Positions 36,701 to 48,000 of a stretch of 64,000 nucleotides of DNA are shown here, one piece after another. A model generated the notes under the pieces. It made no database searches, had not been told where the DNA came from, and saw only the letters and a list, made by a program, of their open reading frames with translations. Each line of letters starts with the position of its first letter. Position 1 is the stretch's first letter. The position numbers and the translations under genes are program-made. The stretch spans positions 2,294,001 through 2,358,000 of the forward strand of contig CADCXA010000025.1 in the NCBI GenBank assembly GCA_902806565.1, given 5' to 3'. The stretch comes from Hypoxylon rubiginosum (taxonomy: Eukaryota; Ascomycota; Sordariomycetes; Xylariales; Hypoxylaceae).

Positions 36701-37790
36701 CAGCCCTCCCCAGGTCAGACGCCAGCACATACACCGCAGGATATGGGTTCAGATACGGAAGAACCGAAGCCTAGGCCTACGTCAACCGCGTCAGCCATAT
36801 CCCAGCAACTCAAGATCGCCGCAATAAACGCAGCTGCGAAGCTTACTGGCGCTACAAGGGCCTCGGAGAAACCATCGTCACTATCTGGATCTCAAGTCGA
36901 GGCGCCACCCCGGAAGAAAACCATCGAGGACTTCACGATATTGGAAGATATGGGCCAGGGTGCGTACGGCCAGGTCAAGTTAGCACGGTATAAGTATAGC
37001 AGCGGGAAGAAAGTAGTTTTGAAATATGTGACAAAGCGACGGATTCTCGTTGATACGTGGACTAGAGACCGACGCCTCGGCACAGTTCCCCTCGAGATAC
37101 ACGTGTTGGATTATCTCGGACGGGACGGCCTCAAGCATCCTAACATTGTGGAGATGGAAGATTTCTTTGAGGATGAGACTAATTATTACATCGAGATGGC
37201 GCCTCACGGATATCCGGGGATGGACCTCTTCGACTATATCGAGCTCCGCACCAATATGGAGGAAGACGAGTGCCGAAGCATCTTTGTCCAAGTCGCTAGG
37301 GCAATACATCATCTCCACACGAAGGCGAAGGTAGTCCATCGTGATATCAAGGACGAAAACGTGATCTTAGACGGCGAAGGCAACATCAAGCTTATCGACT
37401 TTGGAAGCGCGGCATATATCAAGAGTGGACCATTTGACGTTTTCGTGGGCACGATTGGTATGTTGATTGGCCTCGTTAAGACGTACTCGAGTATTTTACA
37501 TATCGACTAACCTAGTATTTATAGATTATGCCGCTCCAGAGGTATTGGCAGGAAAGCCGTACGGGGGCATGGAGCAAGATGTGTGGGCTCTCGGGATCCT
37601 CCTTTACACCATCATCTACAAGGAAAATCCATTTTACAGCATCGACGAGATAATGGATCGGGATTTGAGAGTGCCATACGTCATCAGCGAGGAGAGTATC
37701 AACCTCATCCGCTGTATGCTCGACCGCGACGTCTCGCAGCGCTACGACATCAATCAAGTGATTGAACATCCGTGGTGCCAGATGGAATGA
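33711..37790 (+). CDS. PSK1: PAS-domain serine/threonine kinase (Psk1/Psk2 type)
   Basis: Nutrient-sensing PAS kinase; yeast homologues partition glucose between glycogen and cell-wall carbohydrate and regulate translation factors. Preferred exons are 33711-33750, 33822-34029, 34324-37457 and 37525-37790 (1215 aa). The alternative is an unspliced start at ATG 33776 (1217 aa), which would make 33711-33767 an upstream ORF. The second intron is long (294 nt). A PAS domain lies near residues 415-480 (WTILAANDLACLVFGVTKAEV), and a second PAS-like region around 585-730 includes IAGIIVVSPESLKIKSSNSA. The kinase domain (about 952-1215) shows GQGAYGQV, VVLKYV with the catalytic Lys, HRDIKDEN, DFGSA and, split by the last intron, GTIDYAAPEVL. 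HPWCQME lies at the end. The N-terminal third is Ser/Pro/Thr-rich with FPERPRLRFSF and EHDHGLGISGLRRI blocks. Confidence 0.92.
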
Positions 37791-38991
37791 AGACATGACG
37801 AGGAGGACGACAGCTAGGTTATCCCATGAGGTTTGGGAATCGCTTGCTCGAGAGGAAAGGGAAAGGGGGGTTGGCTCTGTATGACTTGGGGTTGGATTTA
37901 TGGGCTAGACTGCACTGGAGACCAGGGCATGCATACGATCAGGGAAATGAAAGATAGCTTTTTTTCTACACGATACCCAGCTCTCGAGAATTGCGATTCG
38001 AGAGTAAGGAAACGCAGAGGGGGGAGGGAGTATGGGGAGAGGGAATGAAGGTCGGAGAGAGAATACATAACGGGGAAAGCTTGCAAGCAGAAGAAGCAAA
38101 AAAGAGAACAAATCTGCTGTGCGCGAGGTTCTATTCCTTTTTTCTTTCCCTTGTGTGTAGGTATGTATGTGTGCGTGTGTGTTTTTAGTGAGCAAAAAAT
38201 CAAAGCTACCTAGGTGGAAACTAGCATATAGTTCTGGCACGGAGTTTGAAACGAGGGTTTTTATGACGACACAAAACAGGAGAACTGAGAAGAAGGATGA
38301 GCTGGCTTTTTTCTTTTCTTTTTCTCTAACAGCTTTTGGTGACGGGTCCCCTCCCCCCCTTTAGTGTCTGCTACCACTGACTTCGGTGCAACAGTAGTAT
38401 GCGTGGATATCACTGTTTTTCTGTTCTTTTATGTGCGCGTTGGCTTATCCCTTACTGCATCCTGTCTTGTCGTGTTGCTTTTCGTATGTTGCTCTCGCAG
38501 GAAACAGGCAGAGCTAGATATGAGGCACAAGTGACCCGAGACCAAGCTTGGGGGCAAATATAAGCATGAGCCATATAGAATGAGTAAATGAATATCGATT
38601 CAATATCAAGTCCGTTAAAATTGAAGTCTACGCTTCGTCTTTTTTTCACTATAAGGGAGGGAAGTCAATATACCCAAGTAGCTGCTGTGTTGGAAAATAT
38701 TCTTAAATACCTATGAATAGGAGGTGGAACATGAATCATTGATATGTGCTCGAAGCGATATTCATAAACACCATGACATGACGCTGTCTACTCTTGAAAT
38801 ATATTTACACAACTCCAGATCCAAGCAAATCGGCAGCACCACTTGCCAAGCCGCACTTTGACCACAATACTCTTTAGGCTATATGAAACGAGTATATAGA
38901 TTCATACAACCATCCAACTGCCATCACGTAGGTATACATATAGGCGTATATATATAGACTATTCCTATTACCCAGCGAGCCGAGAAAAGCC
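37791..38991. other. Convergent spacer
   Basis: Lies between the stop codons of the PAS kinase (+) and the TBC protein (-). It holds purine-rich runs near 37.99-38.05 kb, T-rich runs near 38.1-38.35 kb and GT/TATG short repeats near 38.16 kb. Both 3' UTRs should end here. No gene is visible. Confidence 0.6.
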
Positions 38992-41537
38992 CTACCTCGC
39001 GGGCTTCCGAATCTCCTGCAAGCCGAATATATCCTCGGGGAGCATGGCCTGGCCCCTCTCGTCGGCGGACACCTCGCCGAACAGGAAAGCGGTGCGCTCG
39101 CGGTTGGCGTTGGCCGACAGCCGCTTGCGGTGCGAGCTGCTACTACTACTGCTGCCATCTCCAGACTTGGACAGCGACGACGGCAGTTTCGAGGGGAAGA
39201 TGGGCGGCTGCTGGTGCTGCTGCTGCTGTGATAAGGAGGAGGACGGGGAGGAAGACGACGACGGCCTGGTGTCGTCCGGCTCCAGCATCCAGGAGAACGA
39301 GGACTGCGCGAGCGTCGACCGCGTCGGGATGGGCCCTTGCGGACGTTCCAGCTTTCTCTCTGCTGGTGGTGGAGCCGGCGCGCCGGAGCCGAGCGGATCG
39401 TCCGTATCCATTCTATCTGGATCGAGTTTCGGCGAGTCTGTTGGGAGCTTTGCAACATCAGGATGAGGGGATTCAGATGCTGGCGAGGAAGTGCCGAGAG
39501 CCATTGCTGCGACTGCATCGCTCAGGGGCTCGGGATCATCGGCCTTCTTAGAGTTGATGCCGGGAGTGTCTGACGGTGTCAGCGACGATGCCGGTTCTTC
39601 CTCGTCCGGAACAGCCATGGTAGAGTCCTCTAAGTAAACCTTTACGAATTGTATCTTCGCAGTAGCTATCTCGAGGGCATCTTGGTATTTCTGTTTGTCC
39701 TCTGGATCAAATGTTGCGAGATTCTTCAGCGTGGACAAAGGCTCGTCCAGCAGGGCCGCCAACCGCCTATTCCTCCGGTCCATCAAGGCGACTGCTCGCA
39801 CCGCCGTATTTGGGCCCGGCTCATTGAATAGATCTCTACCCGCTTTCATAGAGCTCCTAGCTTCCTGGACGTTGCGGCGTATCTCCACCATGGCGTCGCG
39901 CACGGCTTGGTTAATGCCTAGCTTCTCTCCCCTCTCAAGGAAGCCCTTAGCCGTACCTTGAATCAACCCTTCTATTCCCCCTTGCGGTGGCTTGAAGCGA
40001 GACGGAGATAAAGGAGACTTGGCGCCAGCTAGCCTTCGTCTTATGTTAAACTCCGACCTTCTGGGCGTCGATGCCCCAGAATCAATTCCTAGCGGAGAAG
40101 GGACCTTTCCGGTGTACTTTGCTATAAGTGTAGAGCCTCCAGCTGTATCTAGATGGTCTCTAAGGTAGACTGCGTCGCCAACAAAGGTATGTGGACCATG
40201 TTGCGGCGCTGGAGGCGGGTATTTGAGTAAAAGTTGTAACGCAACAGTATAATCTGCATCGAGGACTGCTAACGTGTTAGATAAGTTGTTCTGCGATTAT
40301 GGGCACATGGAATCTTACGCTCCCATCGAATCCTAACCAGCATTGTTGTACAAACGAGGTCTATAAGTTCGAAAGACGGATCTACAGAGAATAGGGTATC
40401 CCAAAGTACGAGCATTTGGTCAAAGGGGAATTCGCGACTAAATAAGAGGCGGATCCAACGGCTACAACGGACAAGATGTTAGTAAGTAAACATTTGGGTG
40501 AATATGGATGAGTACTCACATTAAAAATATCTGGGGTAGTATTTCAATATTCTTAAGGTGGGTCGAAAGTTCGGGATCAACTTTGTATAAGCAAACCTCA
40601 TGTATACACTGGCTTCTCTCAACAATAGAGGATGCCGAAGGGTGTTGTTCGAATGTTTTATTAGGCACGGCTGGATCCCCTACTTCGTAGAACGACTTGG
40701 CGTGGTCCATAACATTTGAGAAGAGGGCGAATGCATCGTGCTCAACAAAGGAGGCATCTAACATTTCCACCATTCTCAAATCAGCCGAAGTGCTCGAAGC
40801 AGCATCAACCGGGTCTATGGCATCTTGCTCAACAACGTAGACGATAGGCGCTAGGAGCTCATGCATGCCCTGGCGATATCCGCCCACCTCCGGGTTGAGT
40901 TTGCAATAGATAAAGAGGATGTCCAGAATAAGTGTTTGGATGTGAGGCTGGTGATAGAAAGACTCATCCGGTAAGCGTTGGACGTCTTGAAGGATCTCAG
41001 CCCGAAGCGTCTCATCGTGTCGGAGGGTATTCCAAGGAGACTAGTTCAAGTTAATATCTGATGATGATAAGCTCTTCTAGAATCATCTTACATCGACATC
41101 ATCTGCCAAGGGGTCGACAGAAGCAGTAGTGAGATACTCGGGATGCTTGATATATTTGAGGAAGTGATCCCTAAGTGAGGAATAGGTGCTTCGGGACTCT
41201 AGTAGAGCGTGTGACCAATTTGTAGTATTGGTAGTCTGGTTCAGCAGAAAGGCCTGGGTTCTATGTCAGTTCCACCCAGCAGCATCAGCTTAATACGACT
41301 AACCTTCCAGCAGACTGATCTGCACCCCGAAATGCAAGGACTGTTTGGGCCATTCTCTTTGACGGCTCGCTGCAGATCTGCAAGGCTGTTACTATGCTTG
41401 AGAGTTTCTTGCCATCGTGCGCTACACATATACAGAGACAGGGATTGGGTTAGTTAAGACTACGGAACGAGAGGATCGTGTAATGTGCAGTGAGGGAGGA
41501 GAGCTTTGACTCACGTCGAGTCGACCAAAGATCTCAT
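38992..41537 (-). CDS. TBC-domain Rab GTPase-activating protein (TBC1D5-like)
   Basis: Rab GAP; its human relative TBC1D5 acts on Rab7 in retromer and autophagy traffic. Six exons on the minus strand: 41537-41515 (23 nt), 41421-41304, 41253-41092, 41040-40520, 40461-40319 and 40268-38992. Introns are 50-93 nt. All phases fit and give 747 aa. The TBC domain runs from about residue 40 to 330 with the motifs CWKAFLL, SPWNTLRHDE, the arginine finger ILQDVQR, the glutamine finger GGYRQGMHELLAPIVYV, RWIRLLFSREFPFDQMLVLWD and LLKYPPP. The C-terminal half is low-complexity: Ser-rich, with a short Gln/His run (QQQQHQQ) encoded by CTG/CAG triplets. It ends in an FLFGEVSADERG...ILP-like tail (DIFGLQEIRKPAR). 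The last exon is GC-rich towards the 3' end. Family certain; orthology to TBC1D5 likely. Confidence 0.9.
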
Positions 41538-41896
41538 TATGACTTCTGGAGTCTGCCTGTACAAGGCGAATGGTTTGGACTGGGGTATAATATTAGTTGC
41601 ATATGTCCCTTAAACGTCTATGTTGTCAGGAGAAAAGAGCATTGGGTTCACTCCCTCATGCGACATCTAGCTGAAGTTGGAAGAGGCTGGCCACCAGCTG
41701 ACAATCTGAAAGCTGACAGTCTTAAGACCGGCCATTAGATAGAGTTATCTACCCCACATCACCCCGCGGTTAAAGCCCACCTATTACGTCAGCTTTCCTT
41801 GATATACTTCAATCCTAAGGTTCTTATATGAGGAGTGGATATTATAATTTCTATCTACAAGTACAACTTCTTCTCGAAGCTAAAGCTATCTTTACA
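41538..41896. other. Short tandem-gene spacer
   Basis: 359 bp between the stop of the bZIP gene and the start of the TBC gene, both on the minus strand. It must contain the bZIP 3' UTR and the TBC promoter and leader. No other feature seen. Confidence 0.5.
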
Positions 41897-42759
41897 TTAA
41901 AATTCGACGACTAGTGGCTCCTCGCCTCGTATCTCTCGCCACCGATTAGTTGACTCGAGCATCTTCCAACAGCCTTTCACAAGAAACGGCCATCTTTTTA
42001 TGAAACCCTCGGTCAGTTCCCAGCCCTCAGGTCGCCACGGTTCGTCCCAAGCCACTATCCCGTTTAACTCTAGCAGTTTCTTCTTTTTGAAGACGGAAAC
42101 TGTCACGTCTTCTTCGATATCCTCACGTGTGAAGGTTCCCATCGTGAGGATCGCGTTGTCGCGCATCTGTTTGTCCGGAATAAGATCAATCCACGGCTCA
42201 TGCGGAGTGCTTCGCTGTAGCGTCGTCGGCTGAAGAGACTCCGGAATGATGGACGGTGCCGGGAAGAGGGGCATGTTAACCCATATTCTAGCACATTCTG
42301 TAGGAAAGGCATTCTGAGAGCCTAGAATTGCCATGTTGGTTACGACACCACGTAAAAAATTGTATTGCACCAGTGGGATCAAGTGATCGAGGGCCAACGG
42401 GAACCAAACTTGATCTCTACACGCATCGTCATTCGGTAGCTCTGAGCTCGAGTCCGAGCTAGGTTCCATGGGTGCTCTTGCTTCTGTAAGTAGAGCCCTT
42501 CGTCTCCCTACGCGTATCCCCAAGCATGTTATGAGTACTAGGTACAACTAGAGACAAGTCGGTTACGTGGGCTACTGACGATGAGCGCGAACGTTTAATC
42601 GGTTCTGTAACTTGCGTCTTGCCTTAGCATCTTTCAGCCCGGACCAGTCTTCCTCGGAACCCTGCGCCTAGAAGTATTTTCCATGTCAGTGACCTACATA
42701 GACTAGAGTATTTCGAAACGTCAATTTGCATATTGACTTACTTCTGGTAGGGTGGGCAT
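41897..42759 (-). CDS. bZIP-type transcription factor with DUF3425 domain
   Basis: Fungal-specific protein joining a short bZIP-like basic region to a DUF3425 domain; the target genes are unknown. Exons on the minus strand: 42759-42742 (only 18 nt, MPTLPE), 42667-42580 and 42507-41897, with introns of 74 and 72 nt. The product is 238 aa. The basic region, KARRKLQNRLNVRAHRRRR, is assembled across the second intron, which supports that junction. It follows EEDWSGLKDAK, as is usual for this family. DUF3425 features include LIPLVQYNFLRGVVTNMAIL, ESLQPTTLQRSTPHEPWIDLIP, MRDNAI, a GIVAWDEPWRPEGWELTEGF block and a final CWKMLESTNRWREIRGEEP. No clear leucine zipper follows the basic region, which is common here. 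It is divergently arranged with the next gene. Confidence 0.88.
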
Positions 42760-43260
42760 CGGCCTTGATTCGATGTTCGTCAAGCCGCCTACGCTTAGTT
42801 GGCCTCTTAGATGATGTTTATCTATACAAGTACAGGAATATGCAGGTGGCTTACATGGCCACATGTGCATCTTTATACAGAGGAATTCTAAGTAAGACTA
42901 TTTGACAAGACTGCCTACATCGAAGTCACGCGGCTGATGCTGTAACAAAGATCGATCTCGCATGATTTACTTGTACACTAAAATCTGACCACGTAAACTG
43001 CTTACAAGGCTAGCAAGGGGTATGCATATAACAGGTACGTACCCCTGTCACCGATCAAAAGCTTAGGTACCGCCCGCCAGCCCGCCAGCCCGCCAGCCCG
43101 AGCTGACCCCAATTCTCGGGTTCAGCCTCAGCGTTAAACGCAATACCTGCCTACCTCCTATTTTCTTGCTCTCTCCCTTTTTTTTCCGCCGCAGACCCTG
43201 AGACCCCAACTTAATACACCCATATAACACGCTAACTGCCAAGCTGAATGTCTGCATAAT
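42760..43260. promoter_or_regulatory. Divergent promoter region
   Basis: 501 bp between the start codons of the bZIP gene (minus) and the aftiphilin-like gene (plus). It contains a GC-rich tandem 8-mer at 43073-43100 and a CT-rich stretch just before the plus-strand start. The call rests on gene geometry. Confidence 0.5.
43073..43100. repeat. Tandem 8-mer CCCGCCAG, 3.5 copies
   Basis: Perfect GC-rich array inside a divergent promoter, about 160 bp upstream of the plus-strand start codon. Confidence 0.9.
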
Positions 43261-45084
43261 ATGTCCGCAGATCTCTTCGCTGCATTCGAGGACACCTCGA
43301 AGCCTTCCCAGAAGGGTCAATCGTCAAAGACATCCGCCCAGCCCGACCCCTTTTCCTTGGGAATCAATAGCACCACAAATCCTAGCTCTCAAATAGGGCA
43401 TTACAACACCCAGAATTGGAGCAATATTTCTCAACCCACCTCATGGAGCGGTCAGCTACAGAGTACTCAGCCGTTTTCAGGCGCGCCATCGCAACCTATT
43501 CCGTCAAAAGTTCAAGATGACGACGACGATGGCTGGGGCGATTTTGAAGTCGCACCAAACATGAATCAGTCGCCGCCTGCCGCCTCTACAGTAGCGACTG
43601 TTCCATCAAGACCAGCAGCCGCGGGGCCTCAAAATCCTGCGTTGCAACGGACAAGGGTCGTGAGGGCGGCGACGATGGATCTCATATCGAATAATCTCCT
43701 TGACTTAGGAAGTTCGTCTACATCACAGGCTAATGTTAAGAAACCAGCGTGGAACCAAGGTCTATCTCAACAAGTCAAGGCACCAACACCTAGCGTTTAT
43801 AAGGCGCCGGAAAGGCCTCCTAAACGTGATTCTAACGTCTTGTTCGATGCCGATGATTTTGACGGGGAACAGGAGGACGAAGATGAGGACTTTGGAGAAT
43901 TCGAGACAGTTGCGTCTCCAGTGCAAGCGGCACCAGATATTCTTTCGAGTGATTCCTACTCGTCGCCAATTCCCACCAAGACAAGAGCCTCTGAACTACT
44001 CTCAGGTCTAAGTCTGACCGAATCCACTGCTTACCCGCAGGCGCCGAAATCTCCGTCATTCCAGGATAGAAATCCTTTTCCAGGGCTTGCCGTTGCGCCG
44101 CCTCCGAAGACAGAAGAACAACCCGCGAATAAGAAGCCAACTTCACCAGTAACTGCATGGCCAGCCGTCGAGGTCAAAGACTCTGCAGGGAGCGACGGAT
44201 TTGGCGATGATTGGGGCGCGTTTGACGAATATCCTGACGAGCAGACAAAACCAAGCACCAACAAGACTGACTCAAATTGGGATTGGGACTCGGTAGAGAC
44301 GGCTCAACCGAAGCCGAAACCCAAAAGTACTCCGGTCCCAGCATCGAAAACGACATCCAAACCCGAAGGCTCATCCTGGGATTGGGATCCAATCGACGTC
44401 AAGACCGAAAAGGCGGCTGATCAGCTCAAGGACGACTCACCACCGACTAATATCCCGCCTCCCTCTGTACTACTATCAGTCTTTCCACAGTTATTCGATC
44501 AGGCAAACACGTCACTATATAAGCCCGTTAGCGGGCAATCCTTCCCTACAAAAAACCGTATCCTATCTGATCCGAAGACTGTCGAATTTCTCAAAGGTTA
44601 TCTAGCTCTAGCGACAGTCGCAGCACGCGTTATTGCCGGACGAAAGCTGAGATGGCACCGAGACAAATTTCTTGCGCAGAGGATGTCCATATCGGCCGCA
44701 GGGAGTAAAGGAATGAAACTTGCCGGTGTGGATAAGGCACAGACTGCGCGCGAAGAACGCGAGGCAGCTGACGTAGTCGCTGCTTGGAAAGAACATATAG
44801 GCCGTCTTCGATCCGCAGTCGCTACAGCAAATTCATCAATCAAGAGTGGTGTAGAGCAACTAAGAGTCCCCGAGATCTTCGATTCGATGCCGATCCAGAC
44901 CGAGAAAATGGCACCGACCGCCTCTAAAGCATGCGTCGTGTGTGGCTTAAAACGCAACGAACGGGTTTCTAAGGTCGACTACGACGTCGAGGATAGCTTT
45001 GGCGAATGGTGGGTGGAGCATTGGGGGCATCTGGCATGCAAACGGTTTTGGCTACAACATGAGAACACCCTACGCCAAAGGTGA
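43261..45084 (+). CDS. Aftiphilin-like trafficking protein ('Ppk6' family)
   Basis: Intronless gene of 607 aa beginning MSADLFAAFED. Orthologues in related fungi are often labelled serine/threonine kinase Ppk6, but I see no kinase motifs (no GxGxxG, HRD or DFG). Instead it carries repeated acidic aromatic motifs: DDDDDGWGDFE near residues 86-95, DEDEDFGEFETV near 210 and DDWGAFDEY near 318, plus repeated WDWD. Such motifs resemble the gamma-ear binding peptides of clathrin/AP-1 accessory proteins. A folded C-terminal part starts near residue 400 (PPSVLLSVFPQLFDQA) and ends in CVVCGLKRNERV...FGEWWVEHWGHLACKRFW, with two Cys and a His/Cys pair that could bind zinc. An AP-1-linked role is inference from the motifs. 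The gene model is certain; the function is moderate. Confidence 0.8.
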   Translation: MSADLFAAFEDTSKPSQKGQSSKTSAQPDPFSLGINSTTNPSSQIGHYNTQNWSNISQPTSWSGQLQSTQPFSGAPSQPIPSKVQDDDDDGWGDFEVAPNMNQSPPAASTVATVPSRPAAAGPQNPALQRTRVVRAATMDLISNNLLDLGSSSTSQANVKKPAWNQGLSQQVKAPTPSVYKAPERPPKRDSNVLFDADDFDGEQEDEDEDFGEFETVASPVQAAPDILSSDSYSSPIPTKTRASELLSGLSLTESTAYPQAPKSPSFQDRNPFPGLAVAPPPKTEEQPANKKPTSPVTAWPAVEVKDSAGSDGFGDDWGAFDEYPDEQTKPSTNKTDSNWDWDSVETAQPKPKPKSTPVPASKTTSKPEGSSWDWDPIDVKTEKAADQLKDDSPPTNIPPPSVLLSVFPQLFDQANTSLYKPVSGQSFPTKNRILSDPKTVEFLKGYLALATVAARVIAGRKLRWHRDKFLAQRMSISAAGSKGMKLAGVDKAQTAREEREAADVVAAWKEHIGRLRSAVATANSSIKSGVEQLRVPEIFDSMPIQTEKMAPTASKACVVCGLKRNERVSKVDYDVEDSFGEWWVEHWGHLACKRFWLQHENTLRQR

Positions 45085-48000
45085 ACTTTGTGGTTCATCG
45101 ACAATTATTAGTCGCGTATCGAGGTTGGCATTGAGTCTCACACCACCATCGACCTTTCCATCAAGGTGGCCCGAGCCAAGTTTAGACTGCAACAGAGTCA
45201 AATACTGATAATGCAGCCAACCACGGAGCTTTAGTCTTTGTCACTATCTGATATCGAATCTCTAATTTCTGAAACAATGCCGCGGGATACGCCATTACGT
45301 TTGCAGTTACTACGCGTACAAGCCTTGACAAGTAGCCAAAGACTGGATCACGGTGATGCCCCATACAACCGCATGGCTTGCGATGCCAACCATGCACCTA
45401 TGCTTCCAAGAGTACGGCATCATAGGGTTCTATAACTACCTAGGTACCACCCACTGTACAGCAAATTGTTGCCTGTAGTGGATTTTTGGCTCGCCAATTA
45501 GCGGCTTCTGGATAAGGGAGATCTATAGCCCCGAGTCCCTTCTCGATGGCATGCATGGCAGCAGCAAACGCTTTCTCGGAGCCTTTCCTTGATATACATC
45601 ATTGCCCCGTAAGTGGGGTGCATTTTCAATATAACAGGCACCGGGATGAAGCCTAAGAGGATTTCTGGTGTTGCGTGACATCTCACGGGCTGCTATCCCC
45701 GATGCTATTTGTCCGCCTTTGCCGCGCTAGGAAGCGTGCAGAATCGAGTAACACAGCATTGTGCAATTCATGGTCTCTCGTCCATGGGTATGCTGGCAAT
45801 ATTTGAGCAAGAGAAGACTTGAGACTGAGCAAACCCCGACTGAGCCCCCAATGCGGATGGTTACATAATATGGCCGGCAGCACGTTGTATATCAGATATA
45901 GGGCAATGGACACTTGCATACACAACACATGCGTCAGCGATGCCAACAACAAACCGTGGAGTTAATGTCTTGCTCGGCTACTACTCGGTATTCCCGCCCG
46001 AGCTTGGCCAATGTAAAATTCACGTAGTCTGAAGTTTTACCTGGTCAAATGCACATTACAGGGGTGGCCTAATGTTCTCGACATCATCTTCCATCACTTA
46101 TCACTTACTATGTATGAGGAACCAGTTGCAGAGCGGCTTGAGTCTCGACTTGCATATAGGGGTAAACGAGCCCCTGGGATTGGTCATGGGACCACCATTG
46201 GACCGTGAGAAATACAGCCAATACGATGCAAAGTACTTCACCATTGGATGGCACCAGGAATTTTAACGGCGTCATTGCGGGGGATTGGGCGGTACCTTAA
46301 AATCCGAGACTAGGAAGCTCGAGCAATGGCAAACGATGAATGTAGTTGAGTCAAAGCTGTCAGCCCTGTTTTTCTATCGTACCCCAAGGTTGAACTATGG
46401 CCCGCGTAGCCGACCCCATCTCCTCCTAGATAGGAGGTTGTTGGCGATGGATGCCACGTTGCTTGAGATATGTCCTAGAAAAATCGATTCCCTCGTAGCC
46501 GATAGCGAGTCCGGAATAGAAGCAATCACGCCTGTATGGATTTCCATGGCAAACGAGCTCCCGTTAAATTTTCTTTTTTCTATACCCAAGAGACATGACT
46601 TGTCACATGAATCAAGAGATACAACACGGACATAGTAGTAATAGTGTTCTTTTTTAACGACCCTCTAAAACATTCCCTATGCGGATTATATTAGACAGGT
46701 TTGTTATTAGACGACATGGTGCTTCGACATCTCTGATTGTTTCTCTCCATCCTACCTCTGATAATGTATGTGTTGTTCACGAACACCCCTGTCCAATTCA
46801 ACTTGTACATGACCATCAACCACAATGTTCTCCTATTTGTACCAGGTAAACCAGATCGTCGGTTAGATATCCGATATCTTTAAGACTTGAACTCTACTAG
46901 ACTAGAAAAAGGAGAATTCGGTCGAAGACGTGACCCAAAATTCGAACCCCGCTGGACTCAGACAATAGACAGGGCTCGCGCAGGAGCCGTGAGGAGCTAG
47001 CTGCTAGCTGTCGAAGGGGAAAAAAAGGAAGGATCCGTAAGACATGTCCAATGGCTGAGTTCCGACTAGCCCCATGTTTACAGGGCAATCGGAAACATAC
47101 CTACACTACCTTTTTTAAAGGAGTTCAATAGGAGCTAGGTATCCGTCTGGACTCTGGACTCTGGACCGTATCCCACGCGGACCCGTGGGGTTACAGTTCC
47201 TACATACTGTTGGCAAGCAGGGCTTATCTGCGACACGCAAACAATCTACTTCCACGTGGTATAAGTTAGAAGAGGTATCATAACACAGAGTCAGACGTTA
47301 AAATCCACCAGTATGGATTTACCACGGTCACTGTGCTTTGCTGGTCTACCTTGAGAGCTAGAAGTTGGAGCTAGAGGCATCGACTTATACAAGAGCTCTA
47401 TAGAGGACTTCTAAGGGTTTCCCCTAGCACTGAGATGTATATAGCGTCGAAATTTTATGGTCTCCTTAACGCCTAGGATGTCATTATGGCAGTCATGTCG
47501 AGAAATGCAAGTATATTGGCTGTGAAAACTTCAACGAAGGCAATCAACAGATGGACGTATGGCATTCGAAGGAAGTAGAAGGGGTCGCATGTACGCGTAC
47601 GTGCATATGTGCCCAGCATAGACACATATAAGTTACGTAAGATACATACATCAAACGGCTTAGGTTCAATGTTATGTATGTAGTATTCGACTTTCATTAG
47701 TTAATTCCTTACTTGGCTAACACATGGAGCTGGATGCCGATTATGTGCATCGAAGCTCGATCATGAGACTTTGAACTAAGGTAACTCCATCTTCAGCCCG
47801 AGATACATAGCAAGCACGTTATCCCTCGTCACAAATCACAAACGGCTCCTTTGGTGGGTTATAAGACGGAAGCGCAGCTACCAGCCAACCAGCAGAGACC
47901 TCACCTTGGGACATCGAACATGAGCTCTAGTTCACCTAATGCAGGTAAGTACATAATGTACCTCTTTTATTTTATTTTATTTTTTACACGTAAGTAGGTA

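Noticed and set aside
46920..46960. GGTTCGAAT-like sequence on the minus strand suggesting a tRNA T-arm
   Set aside because: The flanking bases do not form the T stem, and no matching acceptor, D or anticodon arms are present.
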